Both the position numbers and the translations under genes were made by a program. The notes under the pieces are model-generated. The model was not told the DNA's origin. It worked only from the letters and a program-made list of their open reading frames with translations, and ran no database searches. This document shows, piece after piece, positions 15,569-24,389 of a stretch of DNA of 28,517 bases. Origin of the DNA: Fidelibacterota bacterium (GTDB lineage: Bacteria; Fidelibacterota; Marinisomatia; SCGC-AAA003-L08; D37C17); NCBI GenBank assembly GCA_018671635.1, contig JABHHG010000069.1, positions 1-28,517 of the forward strand, given 5' to 3'. The first letter of the stretch is position 1. Each line of letters begins with the position of its first letter.

Positions 15569-17617
15569 TTAGTTATCAATTTCATCAAACTTTCTTTTTC
15601 CTTCATCTAAAAAATTTACAAAACCATTTATATCTAAATCATAAGCTCGTGGTTCCATTAACTGTTTTTCTTCGTTATCTAATAGTACATAAAAGGGTTG
15701 CGCATTACTATTAAATGTACCAATTTGGAGGTCAAAATTCTGTTTCCCCAGCGTTTTCTTTACTTTCCCATCATAAGTGGATGTAAACCATTCATCTTCA
15801 GGAAGGGTCGTTTTATCATCAACATAAAGTGCCACCACTACATAATCATTTTTTAACCGAGTCAATACGCCATGATCAGCCCATACATATTCTTCCATTT
15901 TACGACAATTCACACATCCATGACCAGTGAAGTCTATAAATAATGGTTTATTTACTTCATTTGCATATGCCAATCCTTCATCATAATCATGGAAACCATT
16001 TATTCCATGTGGGAGATGTAAGAAACTAGAAAACCGTGGATTCGATGGAAATTTCTCGTCTACCACAGCTCCATTCCCTGAAGAAATTTGTTGTTCTCTA
16101 ATCAATCTGTTTAGATCAAAGTCCTGTGTGGTCATAGGGGGTAAATAGCCTGATAATGCTTTCAGTGGAGCACCGAACATTCCTGGAATCATGTAAACCA
16201 CAAATGTAAATGTACAAATGGATAATAATAAACGCGTTACAGATAATTTCTCAATAGGACTATCATGTGCCAATTGAAGTTTCCCAAGGAGGTAAACCCC
16301 CATGAGGAAAAATATAACAATCCATATTGCCAAATAGACTTCCCTATCTAAGATTCCCCAATGATAGGTTTGATCAGCAATGCTTAAAAATTTAATTCCT
16401 AACGCTAATTCTAAGAATCCGAGAACAACTTTAACGGAATTTAACCATCCACCAGATCTGGGTAAACTCTGCATCCATTCTGGAAAAATGGCGAATAATG
16501 TAAATGGAATTGCAAATGCCAAAGAGAAGCCAAGCATCCCAATAATGGGTTTTAATAATTCACCTTGTGCAGATTCAATCAGTACGCTCCCCACAATAGG
16601 ACCCGTACATGAAAATGAAACCAGAACCAATGTGAAAGCCATAAAGAAAATTCCGATTAACCCACCTTTATCTGCATTCTTATTCATCTTATTTACAAAG
16701 GATGATGGTAATACAATTTCAAAGGCACCCAAAAATGATAATGCGAAAATAAAAAATATGATAAAAAATATGATATTTGCAATTGCACTGGTGGCTAAAT
16801 CATTTGCTACTTCGGCGCCAAAAAGCATGGAAACACCGATGCCAACAATTGTATAAATAGCGACTATGGAAAATCCAAATATGCTGGCATCTCTGATTGC
16901 CTCAGACTTACCTTTTTCATGACCTGTAAAAAATGCCACCGTCATCGGTATCATAGGAAAAACACATGGCGTTAATAATGCTGCAAGTCCTGCAAATAAT
17001 GCCATGAAAAAGAATGCAAAGAGTGATTCATCAGACTCTTCAGCGGAGGATGTAGCACCAGTATTTTCACCTTTTTTGTTGTCGTTTAAACTGGGATATT
17101 CAGTAGTCACCTCACGTACAAATTCTGATTGGGGAGGTCCACTTTCGACAGTTAATGTTATAGTAAAATCATCCCAATGCGGAATGCACTTAGTAATATC
17201 ACATACTTGAAAAATGAAAGTTCCTTCTACATCATACTTTCCAGGTTTTACATTTTTGGCAATAACAAGTTCTTGAGATAAAATAACGTTATTTATATGT
17301 TTTCCTACAACCATATTAAAGGATTTAACAAATTTCACAATGGGTTTAGGTTCATTCATAATCCCTAATGATGAAAAAAGTGTGGTGTCCAACCATTCAA
17401 AGTAAGATGGTGTTAGTGTTAAATCTGGATGTGAGGCATAAATATGATATCCATTTTCAATCTCAATATTTGCAGATAGAATTATAGTTTCACCTGCCCT
17501 TAAATCTGTTCTATCAATTGAAAAAACATATTCTACATTATTAACTGAATCAGCAGAAAATAATAATCCACTCAACAATAATAATGAGATAGCTCTATAT
17601 AATTTAGTCATTTTCAT
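15569..17617 (-). CDS. dsbD: Thiol:disulfide interchange protein DsbD
   Basis: This inner-membrane protein moves electrons from cytoplasmic thioredoxin to the periplasm. All six expected redox cysteines are in place across three domains: Cys139/Cys144 in the N-terminal periplasmic domain (QVCDITKCIPH), Cys218 (TPCVFPMIP) and Cys337 (SCTGP) in the membrane domain of about eight helices (residues 200-480), and Cys568/Cys571 (HGCVNCRKME) in the C-terminal thioredoxin domain. A signal peptide precedes the first domain (ends LLFSA). The length of 682 is above the E. coli mature protein and fits the FCB-type form. Its ATG overlaps the upstream cyclophilin stop by four bases (ATGA); Met3 is an alternative start. 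The TlpA-like gene downstream is its likely client. Confidence 0.95.
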   Translation of the reverse strand: MKMTKLYRAISLLLLSGLLFSADSVNNVEYVFSIDRTDLRAGETIILSANIEIENGYHIYASHPDLTLTPSYFEWLDTTLFSSLGIMNEPKPIVKFVKSFNMVVGKHINNVILSQELVIAKNVKPGKYDVEGTFIFQVCDITKCIPHWDDFTITLTVESGPPQSEFVREVTTEYPSLNDNKKGENTGATSSAEESDESLFAFFFMALFAGLAALLTPCVFPMIPMTVAFFTGHEKGKSEAIRDASIFGFSIVAIYTIVGIGVSMLFGAEVANDLATSAIANIIFFIIFFIFALSFLGAFEIVLPSSFVNKMNKNADKGGLIGIFFMAFTLVLVSFSCTGPIVGSVLIESAQGELLKPIIGMLGFSLAFAIPFTLFAIFPEWMQSLPRSGGWLNSVKVVLGFLELALGIKFLSIADQTYHWGILDREVYLAIWIVIFFLMGVYLLGKLQLAHDSPIEKLSVTRLLLSICTFTFVVYMIPGMFGAPLKALSGYLPPMTTQDFDLNRLIREQQISSGNGAVVDEKFPSNPRFSSFLHLPHGINGFHDYDEGLAYANEVNKPLFIDFTGHGCVNCRKMEEYVWADHGVLTRLKNDYVVVALYVDDKTTLPEDEWFTSTYDGKVKKTLGKQNFDLQIGTFNSNAQPFYVLLDNEEKQLMEPRAYDLDINGFVNFLDEGKRKFDEIDN

Positions 17618-18504
17618 TTTTGGTCTTTTAACTCGTCTTTATGAACTACTCGAACTTTATTAAGTATTGCCCCTGCAATAGGATTATTACTAAGGAGCTT
17701 ATTCTTCATTTCAATTTTATATGATGAGGCATTTTCCCCATCAGGAACCTCTAAGAATATATCTTTCCTCGAACGAGGAACCCTTAATTTTATCCATTTT
17801 TTAGGGTCTGCTCCTTCTGGGATTAAATTTTCACTCATCATTTGAACTTGTTTAAATCCTGTCATGGCATTCACCAAATGATCCACAACATAAATATTAT
17901 CAAGGACTTCTCCAAATGCTGTGTATTGGCCATCAAGATGAGTAGCATCTGCTGAACAAATAAAAAATTGACTCCCTGCAGAATTAGGATCTGAAGATCT
18001 AGCCATTGATAAAATACCTCGTTTGTGTTGAGTTTCGTTAAACTCAGCATCAACAGTCCACCCCGGTCCACCTGTTCCATCATTAGAACGATCACTATCT
18101 CTAGATAGAATATCTCCACCTTGAATCATAAAATTTGGAAGAACCCGATGAAAACGAGAACCGTCATAAAATCCACTATTTGCTAATTTTTTAAAATTGT
18201 TACAATGATTAGGTGCTAATTGTGGAAACAGCTTTAATATTAATGTACCGCGAGTTGTTTCCATGATGACTATCTCATCTTCGGTAACGGGCTCAACAAT
18301 AAACTCCGCCGCTTTCTTCATTATCTCTTCTATCTGAAATGGATGAGTTTTTTTATCTTTTTGGAATTCTTCTAAATCTGGCTCCATTAAACCTTTTAAC
18401 TCAATTTTTTTGGAAAAGCCACTGAAATCAGGCAATTTTCCTTTCTTCTTTTCAGCTGAAAAAAGCATGGATGTGCACATTATGCCAATAAAAAAATTAT
18501 TCAT
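17614..18504 (-). CDS. Exported cyclophilin-type peptidyl-prolyl cis-trans isomerase
   Basis: A cyclophilin domain fills about residues 78-225 of 296. Motifs are FHRVLPNFMIQGGD, RGILSMARSSDPNSAGSQFFI and HLDGQYTAFGEV, including the active-site Arg of FHR and the Gln/Phe of SQFF. The N-terminus is a short hydrophobic segment ending FSA, likely a signal peptide. A charged linker of about 55 residues comes before the domain, and a 70-residue extension with conserved-looking RSRKD follows it. It starts directly at the pyrE stop (TAA then ATG, no gap) and overlaps dsbD by four bases. Its placement beside dsbD and a TlpA-like thioredoxin suggests envelope protein folding. A lipoprotein form is unlikely because the Cys10 context (IMC) is not a lipobox. 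Confidence 0.9.
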   Translation of the reverse strand: MNNFFIGIMCTSMLFSAEKKKGKLPDFSGFSKKIELKGLMEPDLEEFQKDKKTHPFQIEEIMKKAAEFIVEPVTEDEIVIMETTRGTLILKLFPQLAPNHCNNFKKLANSGFYDGSRFHRVLPNFMIQGGDILSRDSDRSNDGTGGPGWTVDAEFNETQHKRGILSMARSSDPNSAGSQFFICSADATHLDGQYTAFGEVLDNIYVVDHLVNAMTGFKQVQMMSENLIPEGADPKKWIKLRVPRSRKDIFLEVPDGENASSYKIEMKNKLLSNNPIAGAILNKVRVVHKDELKDQK

Positions 18505-19077
18505 TTATTTCCCTGTCCGCCCTCTTTGTGTGAATGGAATATTATCCCTACATAGTGGACAGTCTTCCTCGTCCCAACTTTCACTGGGTAAATTAAGTAA
18601 TGGTGTTGAGGGTACCCCAAAATCAATTGGAGTGGCACTTCGTTCAACTAAATTAACGACACCAACAATTTCTGCTTTACATTTTTTTGCAAGTTCAACC
18701 AATTCAAATACAGAACCACCCGTTGTGATAATATCTTCAACAATTAATACTCGAATACTTTCTGGCAAATCAAACCCTCGTCGTAATTCCATTTTACTAT
18801 TAACTCGTTCACTGAAAATATGTTTCACCCCAAGATGGCGACCAACTCCACCTGCAATTAAAATTCCACCAATTGCAGCGCCTAATATGATTTGAACATT
18901 TTTATCTTGGTATGGTGCAGCCATTTCTTTACACACTTTATCTAAAGTATCCGGTTTTTCTAATACTCTAAATTTTTCGATATAACGATTACTATGCCTT
19001 CCTGATGTGAGTAGAAAATGGCCATTTAAAATAGCGCCCGATTCTTCTAATAAATTTTGTAATTCAGTGCCTGTCAT
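18505..19077 (-). CDS. pyrE: Orotate phosphoribosyltransferase
   Basis: This enzyme converts orotate and PRPP to orotidine 5'-monophosphate in pyrimidine synthesis. The 190-residue protein has the PRPP-binding motif VLIVEDIITTGGS at 110-122, the early substrate loop LLTSGRHSNRYIEKF and the Lys/Arg loop ERVNSKMELRRGF. The C-terminus CPLCRDNIPF is typical of the form found in Thermus-like and many other non-enteric bacteria. Its ATG overlaps the pyrF stop by four bases (ATGA), so the two consecutive pathway steps are coupled. Confidence 0.96.
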   Translation of the reverse strand: MTGTELQNLLEESGAILNGHFLLTSGRHSNRYIEKFRVLEKPDTLDKVCKEMAAPYQDKNVQIILGAAIGGILIAGGVGRHLGVKHIFSERVNSKMELRRGFDLPESIRVLIVEDIITTGGSVFELVELAKKCKAEIVGVVNLVERSATPIDFGVPSTPLLNLPSESWDEEDCPLCRDNIPFTQRGRTGK

Positions 19078-19874
19078 AAAATTTCTCTAATTTGATTTGT
19101 ATAATTTTGTGCAGATTCAACTATGGCATCTAAACTACCATTTCCTGCATATAAAATGCCACGAGATACATTTACAATGCCAACACCATTTTTATTCCCA
19201 ATAGAAATGGATGCTACTAAGTCGCCACCTTGCGCACCAATTCCTGGAATAAGCCATGATAATCCTGAAGAAATGTCTCTTAATGAATCCATTTGAGATG
19301 GATTAGTTGCACCCACTACAAGTCCAATATTATTTTTGGTATTTAATTCTACCGATAATTTTGCTACGTATTCATACAGTGTATCATTGCCCTTTTTACT
19401 AAATTGTAAATCAGATGCACTGGCGTTAGAAGTTAGGCAAAGAACAAATGCCCCTTTCTCATCATTTTGAATAAATGGATTAATTGAATCTCTTCCCATA
19501 TATGGAGCAACGGTAATAGCATCAAATCCAATTGTATCAAAAATAGCGGTAGCATATTGATTAGTAGTATTTCCAATATCACCACGTTTCCCATCGGCAA
19601 TGGTAATGGCGCGACCATTTATATGCTCAACCAGCCTTTCCATAAGTGCATAACCTTTTGAGCCAAATCTCTCAAAAAATGCTAAATTAGGTTTGTATAC
19701 AGGGCAAAACGCAATTGTAGCATCAATAATATCTTTCGCAAAGGATTCCATATTCTCTAAGTCATTACCAATTTCTATTGGTAATTTTTCAGGATCAAGG
19801 TCTAACCCCAAACATAGGCGATTTTTACGTAATTCACAGATTGATTTAAGTTTGTTATTAAATGATGAACTCAT
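19074..19874 (-). CDS. pyrF: Orotidine 5'-phosphate decarboxylase (type 2)
   Basis: This enzyme decarboxylates OMP to UMP. The 266 residues are those of the longer type 2 PyrF. Visible signatures are LGLDLDPEKLP, FCPVYKPNLAFFERFG and the catalytic ADGKRGDIGNT (Asp94, Lys96, Asp99). The phosphate-binding end LIPGIGAQGGD and VNVSRGILYA follow. It is the first gene of a seven-gene minus-strand operon running to the terminator at 13005-13030. The Shine-Dalgarno is weak (TGGG close to the ATG). A TATAAT hexamer lies about 65 bases upstream. Confidence 0.95.
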   Translation of the reverse strand: MSSSFNNKLKSICELRKNRLCLGLDLDPEKLPIEIGNDLENMESFAKDIIDATIAFCPVYKPNLAFFERFGSKGYALMERLVEHINGRAITIADGKRGDIGNTTNQYATAIFDTIGFDAITVAPYMGRDSINPFIQNDEKGAFVLCLTSNASASDLQFSKKGNDTLYEYVAKLSVELNTKNNIGLVVGATNPSQMDSLRDISSGLSWLIPGIGAQGGDLVASISIGNKNGVGIVNVSRGILYAGNGSLDAIVESAQNYTNQIREIL

Positions 19875-19940
19875 AGCCCAAAATTTAATTATTTTTACAT
19901 ATCATCCCCTTGTAATAAAATGTATCATTAGTCATTGGAT

Positions 19941-19948
19941 ATTATACT
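19941..19948. promoter_or_regulatory. Possible divergent -10 elements between pyrF and the GNAT gene
   Basis: The minus strand reads TATAAT at 19946-19941, about 65 bases before the pyrF start. The + strand reads TATACT at 19943-19948, 28 bases before the acetyltransferase ATG. The two overlap. Neither has a good -35 at 16-18 bases; the minus strand offers CTGTAA. In AT-rich DNA such hexamers can arise by chance. Confidence 0.3.
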
Positions 19949-19976
19949 ATTAACTCTCCTAAATTACAGCATAATT

Positions 19977-20543
19977 ATGGAACAACTTTCTCTCAATATA
20001 GGCGAAAAATCTGAAGTAAAAGTCATAGCCTCTTCTGCATATCAATTTAGAGTTGAATTGGTTAAAAAAGTGGGCAAAGATGATATTACTGGATTAATTG
20101 AAGTCTCAAAGTATTTAGCCAATAAATTTGGTAAGCAGGCTTTACTTTCTAAAACTAATATTCACAAATACTTCAATAAAGATACATTACCGTTTGTTGC
20201 CCGATTTAAAGGTGAAATAATTGGCTATATAATTGGCGTTCCCCTAGAACACTTCAAACAAAATTCTTGGTCACATTTTGATGTGAATTTAGGGAAGTAT
20301 AATACTCTCTACACCTATGCATTTGTAATGAAAGAAAAATATAGGCGTAAGGGTGGTTATTCCAAAACCTTGAAGCGAATTTACATTAATTGGGCAAAAA
20401 AACAAGGTTCTAAATTTATCACAGGACATGTACAACAAGGGATTTCTCAAGGATTTACCGCACAAGCTGAGGTGGTGAAAATTTTTCCAATGTGGTATGG
20501 CGTTAAAACTCCATTTGAATATTACCGAAGACCTTTAAAATAA
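19977..20543 (+). CDS. Putative GNAT-family acetyltransferase
   Basis: From ATG 19977 the product is 188 residues; a longer frame begins at TTG 19935 but adds an unlikely leader across the promoter region. The order of elements fits a GNAT fold: TLPFVARFKGEIIGYIIGVP (strands 2-3), then NTLYTYAFVMKEKYRRKGGYSKTLKRIYINWAKKQG. The last stretch has a R/Q-x-x-G-x-G/A-like acetyl-CoA loop (RRKGGYS) before a helix. This is followed by SKFITGHV (strand 5). The substrate is unknown. It stands alone, divergent from pyrF and 63 bases ahead of the beta-helix gene. Some N-acyltransferases of similar fold are alternatives. Confidence 0.6.
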   Translation: MEQLSLNIGEKSEVKVIASSAYQFRVELVKKVGKDDITGLIEVSKYLANKFGKQALLSKTNIHKYFNKDTLPFVARFKGEIIGYIIGVPLEHFKQNSWSHFDVNLGKYNTLYTYAFVMKEKYRRKGGYSKTLKRIYINWAKKQGSKFITGHVQQGISQGFTAQAEVVKIFPMWYGVKTPFEYYRRPLK

Positions 20544-20606
20544 TTCCTTACATTCTGTTACGAGAATATTCTTTATTCAAAGTATGAAAAAGCCTCAATT
20601 TTAACT

Positions 20607-21515
20607 ATGTTCACAAAGAAACTCATATTTTTCCTTTTTATCGTTCAAGTGGTGTACTCAATTCCACTTCAAGATGTATTCGATAATGCTGAACCATTTC
20701 AGGATTATGATAAATATCTCGTACTCGATAATGATGAAATCTATACGGGAAGTTTAGGCATTTATGAAGGCCGAGTTCTCATTGAAGGGAATGGTGCCGT
20801 TCTTGATCTGATTAATGGTGGAGGAATTTGGGTATATGCTACTGAAGATTACCCTGCCCATTTGGATGTAGAATATTTAAATGTAATGAATGGTGCCTAT
20901 TATGGTATTAGTTACTCGGGAATTTCTACGGGTAAAATTGAAAATTGTAATTTTATTGATAATGATTTTGGTCTAAAGTTTTTTGATACTTCAAGTGTAG
21001 TAGTTAAAAATTCTAACTTTATGGGTTGTGGAACCTATGGACTGGGCTTGTATAGCATGGAACCAGATATTGACGTAAGTTATTGTAATTTTTGGGATAA
21101 TGCTGATGGTGACCTTCAAGAAAATTGCCCTGGTTGAGGTAATATTTGGACTCCGTGGGAGCCCGAAAATGCACCTGGTATAATTTATGGGAATCCATCA
21201 TTTGTAGATCCTGAAAATTTTGATTTCAACTTACTTCCTAATTCGCTTTGTATTGATTCAGGTGACCCTGAACAATTTGATGATGATGAAACTCGTAGAG
21301 ATATTGGAGCAAGTTATTCTACAGCTGTGGATACTATTCTGGGTGATTGCAACCAAGATTCGCAACAGAATATCTTAGATATTCTTTATATAATTAATAA
21401 TTGCATTTTATCTACTGGGGCTAATTTAGACTGCGACTGTAGTGATGTAAATATGGATGGGGCTAACAATATTTTAGATATAGTTATGCTTGTTCAGATA
21501 ATACTAGAAGACTAA
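20607..21515 (+). pseudogene. Secreted right-handed beta-helix protein with dockerin-like tail, interrupted by an in-frame TGA
   Basis: A signal peptide (FTKKLIFFLFIVQVVYS) precedes beta-helix coils: GRVLIEGNGAVLDL, LDVEYLNVMNGAYYGI, GKIENCNFIDNDFGL, VVVKNSNFMGCGTYGL and VSYCNFWDN. The frame meets TGA at 21135-21137 and then continues open in the same frame to TAA 21513. The continuation finishes the coil region (GIIYGNPSFVDPENFDF, LCIDSGDP) and adds a dockerin-like duplicated calcium-loop domain: GDCNQDSQQNILDIL and DVNMDGANNILDIVML. No coding disturbance other than the TGA is visible. A Trp codon TGG at this site would give PGWGNIW. This could be a nonsense mutation, a sequencing error or readthrough. 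It converges with hutI, the two stops overlapping by bases 21512-21515. The substrate or ligand is unknown. Confidence 0.75.
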
Positions 21516-22717
21516 TCTTCTTCAATAAGCTCACCGTTTTTCATTACTGATAAAAGTCGATCACTTCCTAACCAATATGGAATTTCATCAATAGATTCAA
21601 TATCCCAAAATAACATATCGGCTTTATAACCAGTTTGGATGGCTCCAATTTCATTTTCTCTATTAATTGATTTTGCCCCATTAAATGTGGCACCCACAAA
21701 AGCCTCTTCCATCGATAAACCACAATACAATGTGGCTAAGGAAATTACCATCGGCATTGATTGTAACGTACACGAACCGGGATTAAAATCAGTGGCTATT
21801 GCCACATCACAGCCAACATCAATCATTTTTCGTCCATCTGCATAAGTATTCTTACCCAGAAAAAAAGTTGTACCTGGCAAAAGAGTAGCAATGACTCCAC
21901 TTTTTGCCAATGCATTGATTCCAGAATCACTTACTGCCATAAGATGATCTGCAGAAACTGCATCTACTTTAGCAGCCAATGAGGCCGCTCCAGAATCTTT
22001 AAACTCATCTGCATGTAGTCGGGGTTTTAATCCAAATTTCTTTGCAGTTTCCAGTATGCGAAGTGATTGATCCGTTGTAAAATAACCATTTTCACAAAAT
22101 ACATCGCAATATTCTGCTAACTTTTCCGATGTCACTGCTGGAATCATTTCATCGCAGATTATATCAATATATAAATCAGGATCTCTCTTAAACTCTACCG
22201 GAAAATCATGAGCCCCCATAAAGGTTGGTACTATATCTAATTCTGAGTTTTCATTGAGCCTTTTAATTACACGTAGAGATTTAAGCTCATCTTCAAGGGT
22301 TAGACCATAACCTGATTTTGCCTCAATGGTAGTGGTTCCATGGTCAAGAAAATAGTCTATATGGTTTTTACAAAAACCATATAATTCATCTTCGGTGGCA
22401 TTTCGAACTCCATTAATAGATGAAATAATTCCCCCACCCGCTTTAGCGATATCTTCATAAGATTTTCCTGCAACTCTCATTCCAAACTCACTCCCTCTAT
22501 TTCCAAAAAATATTGGATGGGTATGAGAATCTACAAATCCAGGGGTGATTAAAGCACATTCAGCATCAAATTCAACTTCAGCGCTACCTACCTTCTCACC
22601 TATTTCAGCAATTAGTCCATCTTCAATGAGAATTTCTTGATTTTCAAGTGAAACCAATTTCTTCTCACTTGGTGACCAGGTTACAATTTTACCAATATTT
22701 GTTATTCGGGATAACAT
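21512..22717 (-). CDS. hutI: Imidazolonepropionase
   Basis: This metal-dependent amidohydrolase opens imidazolone-propionate to formiminoglutamate, the third step of histidine degradation. The 401 residues show the metal site VDSHTHP (His65, His67), TTTIEAKSGYGL, FMGAHDFP, the ligand His in RLHADEF and the Asp of ATDFNPGS. The start overlaps the hutU stop by one base (TAATG), so the two are translationally coupled. It is the last gene of the minus-strand run and has no recognisable terminator. The 3' end meets the opposing beta-helix gene. hutH and hutG are not in the window. Confidence 0.96.
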   Translation of the reverse strand: MLSRITNIGKIVTWSPSEKKLVSLENQEILIEDGLIAEIGEKVGSAEVEFDAECALITPGFVDSHTHPIFFGNRGSEFGMRVAGKSYEDIAKAGGGIISSINGVRNATEDELYGFCKNHIDYFLDHGTTTIEAKSGYGLTLEDELKSLRVIKRLNENSELDIVPTFMGAHDFPVEFKRDPDLYIDIICDEMIPAVTSEKLAEYCDVFCENGYFTTDQSLRILETAKKFGLKPRLHADEFKDSGAASLAAKVDAVSADHLMAVSDSGINALAKSGVIATLLPGTTFFLGKNTYADGRKMIDVGCDVAIATDFNPGSCTLQSMPMVISLATLYCGLSMEEAFVGATFNGAKSINRENEIGAIQTGYKADMLFWDIESIDEIPYWLGSDRLLSVMKNGELIEED

Positions 22718-24372
22718 TAGAGCATGGGTACCTTTAGGTTTCTTTCTTTCGCAATTTTTTTGGCTTTCTTATAGCCTGCATCTACATGCCTTGCCACACC
22801 AGAGCCCGGATCATTCGTAAGTACACGATTCAATCGTATCTTCATTTCGGGAGTACCATCTGCAACTATCACTACACCCGAATGGATAGAATACCCCATT
22901 CCTACTCCTCCCCCATGATGAATGGATGTCCAACTAGAACCACCAGCCGTACTGAGTAGGGCATTTAATATGGGCCAATCTGCAACCGCATCAGACCCAT
23001 CTTTCATCGCTTCCGTTTCACGATTTGGTGATGCCACTGAACCCGCATCAAGGTGATCTCTACCAATTACAATTGGGGCTGATAACTCGCCAGATGCCAC
23101 CATATCATTAATAGCTTCAGCAAAAAGATTTCGTTCCCGATAACCTAACCAACAAATTCTTGCAGGTAGACCCTGAAACTGTACTTTTTCCTGAGCCATG
23201 ATAATCCATCGTTTAAGCGCTTCATCTTCAGGGAATAGCTCTAATACCTTTGCATCTGTTTTATAAATATCTTCTGAATTTCCTGACAATGCCACCCATC
23301 TAAATGGACCTTTCCCTTCACAAAAAAGGGTGCGAATATATGCAGGAACGAATCCGGGGAAATCAAAAGCTTTCTCAATACCACCATTATCTTTTGCCTG
23401 TCCTCTTAGATTATTCCCATAATCAAATGTAACTGAACCCATTTTCTGGAGATCTAACATGGCTTGACAATGGACAGCCATTGAATGGTATGTCTTACGA
23501 ATATATTCTTCAGGATTAGCATCCCGTAGAGCTAAGGCCTCTTCATAAGAGAGTCCATGAGGTATATATCCAGTAAGTTCATCATGAGCGGATGTTTGAT
23601 CGGTTACTATTTCAGGTATAATGCCACGTTTCACAAATTCAGGAAAAATGTCGGCACAATTTCCTAATAATCCAATGGATAGTGGGTTCCCATTTTCTTT
23701 TGCATCCATTGCTAATTTTAAGGCCTCATCTAATGAATCACAACGCATATCTACATAACCTGTATCAAGGCGTCTTTGAATTCTATGAGGATCAACTTCA
23801 ACCGTAATATTTACACCTTCATTCATGGTTACCGCCAAAGGTTGAGCTCCGCCCATTCCGCCAAGCCCACCTGTAAGTGTAAGTGTACCTTTAAGTGACC
23901 CTTTAAAATTTTGTCGAGCGACTTCTGCAAGGGTTTCGTAGGTACCCTGAAGGATTCCCTGCGTGCCAATGTAAATCCAACTTCCAGCTGTCATTTGGCC
24001 ATACATCATCAGGCCCTTTTTATCCAATTCACGAAAATGGTCCCAATTTGCCCAATTAGGCACAAGCATTGAATTGGATATTAAAACTCGTGGAGAACTC
24101 TCATGAGTCTTAAATATGGCCACAGGTTTTCCCGATTGAATAAGCAATGTTTCATCATTCTCTAATTCTAATAGGGATTTCAATATTGCATCATAGCATT
24201 CCCAATTTCTTGCTGCTTTTCCTAAGCCACCATATACAATTAAATTATCTGGATCTTCGGCATTATTGGGGTCAAGATTGTTTTGAATCATACGGTAGGC
24301 TGCTTCTTGATGCCAACCTTTACAATTTAATTTTGTACCCACTGGTGATTTAACTGGTCGTGATGATGACAT
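22717..24372 (-). CDS. hutU: Urocanate hydratase (urocanase)
   Basis: This NAD-dependent cytoplasmic enzyme hydrates urocanate to imidazolone-propionate. The 551 residues match the family length. Motifs in order are YGGLGKAARNWE, YGQMTAGSWIYIGTQGI, the NAD-binding GGLGGMGGAQPLA, DQTSAHDELTGYIP, the catalytic-Cys segment LPARICWLGYRER (Cys407) and GRDHLDAGSVASPNRET near the end. It lies 17 bases after the GHL10 hydrolase gene and overlaps hutI by one base. A weak AAGAAAG serves as RBS. Confidence 0.97.
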   Translation of the reverse strand: MSSSRPVKSPVGTKLNCKGWHQEAAYRMIQNNLDPNNAEDPDNLIVYGGLGKAARNWECYDAILKSLLELENDETLLIQSGKPVAIFKTHESSPRVLISNSMLVPNWANWDHFRELDKKGLMMYGQMTAGSWIYIGTQGILQGTYETLAEVARQNFKGSLKGTLTLTGGLGGMGGAQPLAVTMNEGVNITVEVDPHRIQRRLDTGYVDMRCDSLDEALKLAMDAKENGNPLSIGLLGNCADIFPEFVKRGIIPEIVTDQTSAHDELTGYIPHGLSYEEALALRDANPEEYIRKTYHSMAVHCQAMLDLQKMGSVTFDYGNNLRGQAKDNGGIEKAFDFPGFVPAYIRTLFCEGKGPFRWVALSGNSEDIYKTDAKVLELFPEDEALKRWIIMAQEKVQFQGLPARICWLGYRERNLFAEAINDMVASGELSAPIVIGRDHLDAGSVASPNRETEAMKDGSDAVADWPILNALLSTAGGSSWTSIHHGGGVGMGYSIHSGVVIVADGTPEMKIRLNRVLTNDPGSGVARHVDAGYKKAKKIAKERNLKVPML

Positions 24373-24389
24373 TTTAACTTTCTTAAAAT

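Noticed and set aside
19935..19976. Longer start (TTG 19935) for the acetyltransferase gene
   Set aside because: The extra 14 residues cross the candidate -10 elements and look like translated promoter DNA; ATG 19977 is the simpler start.
21135..21137. TGA read as tryptophan through an alternative genetic code
   Set aside because: TGA ends several intact genes here (gspO, the cyclophilin gene, pyrF, rpoA), and those proteins end where their families end, so TGA is a normal stop.
21135..21163. Selenocysteine codon with a small downstream hairpin (GG-A-CTC / GAGCC, 21148-21163)
   Set aside because: The stem is only five pairs with a bulge. The protein is a beta-helix type with no known selenoprotein relative that I can name, and a Trp at this position fits the surrounding residues. 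A SECIS search would settle it.
21506..21521. AGAAGA-CTAA-TCTTCT hairpin as a shared terminator between the beta-helix gene and hutI
   Set aside because: The stem is just six AT-rich pairs and neither strand has a following T-run.
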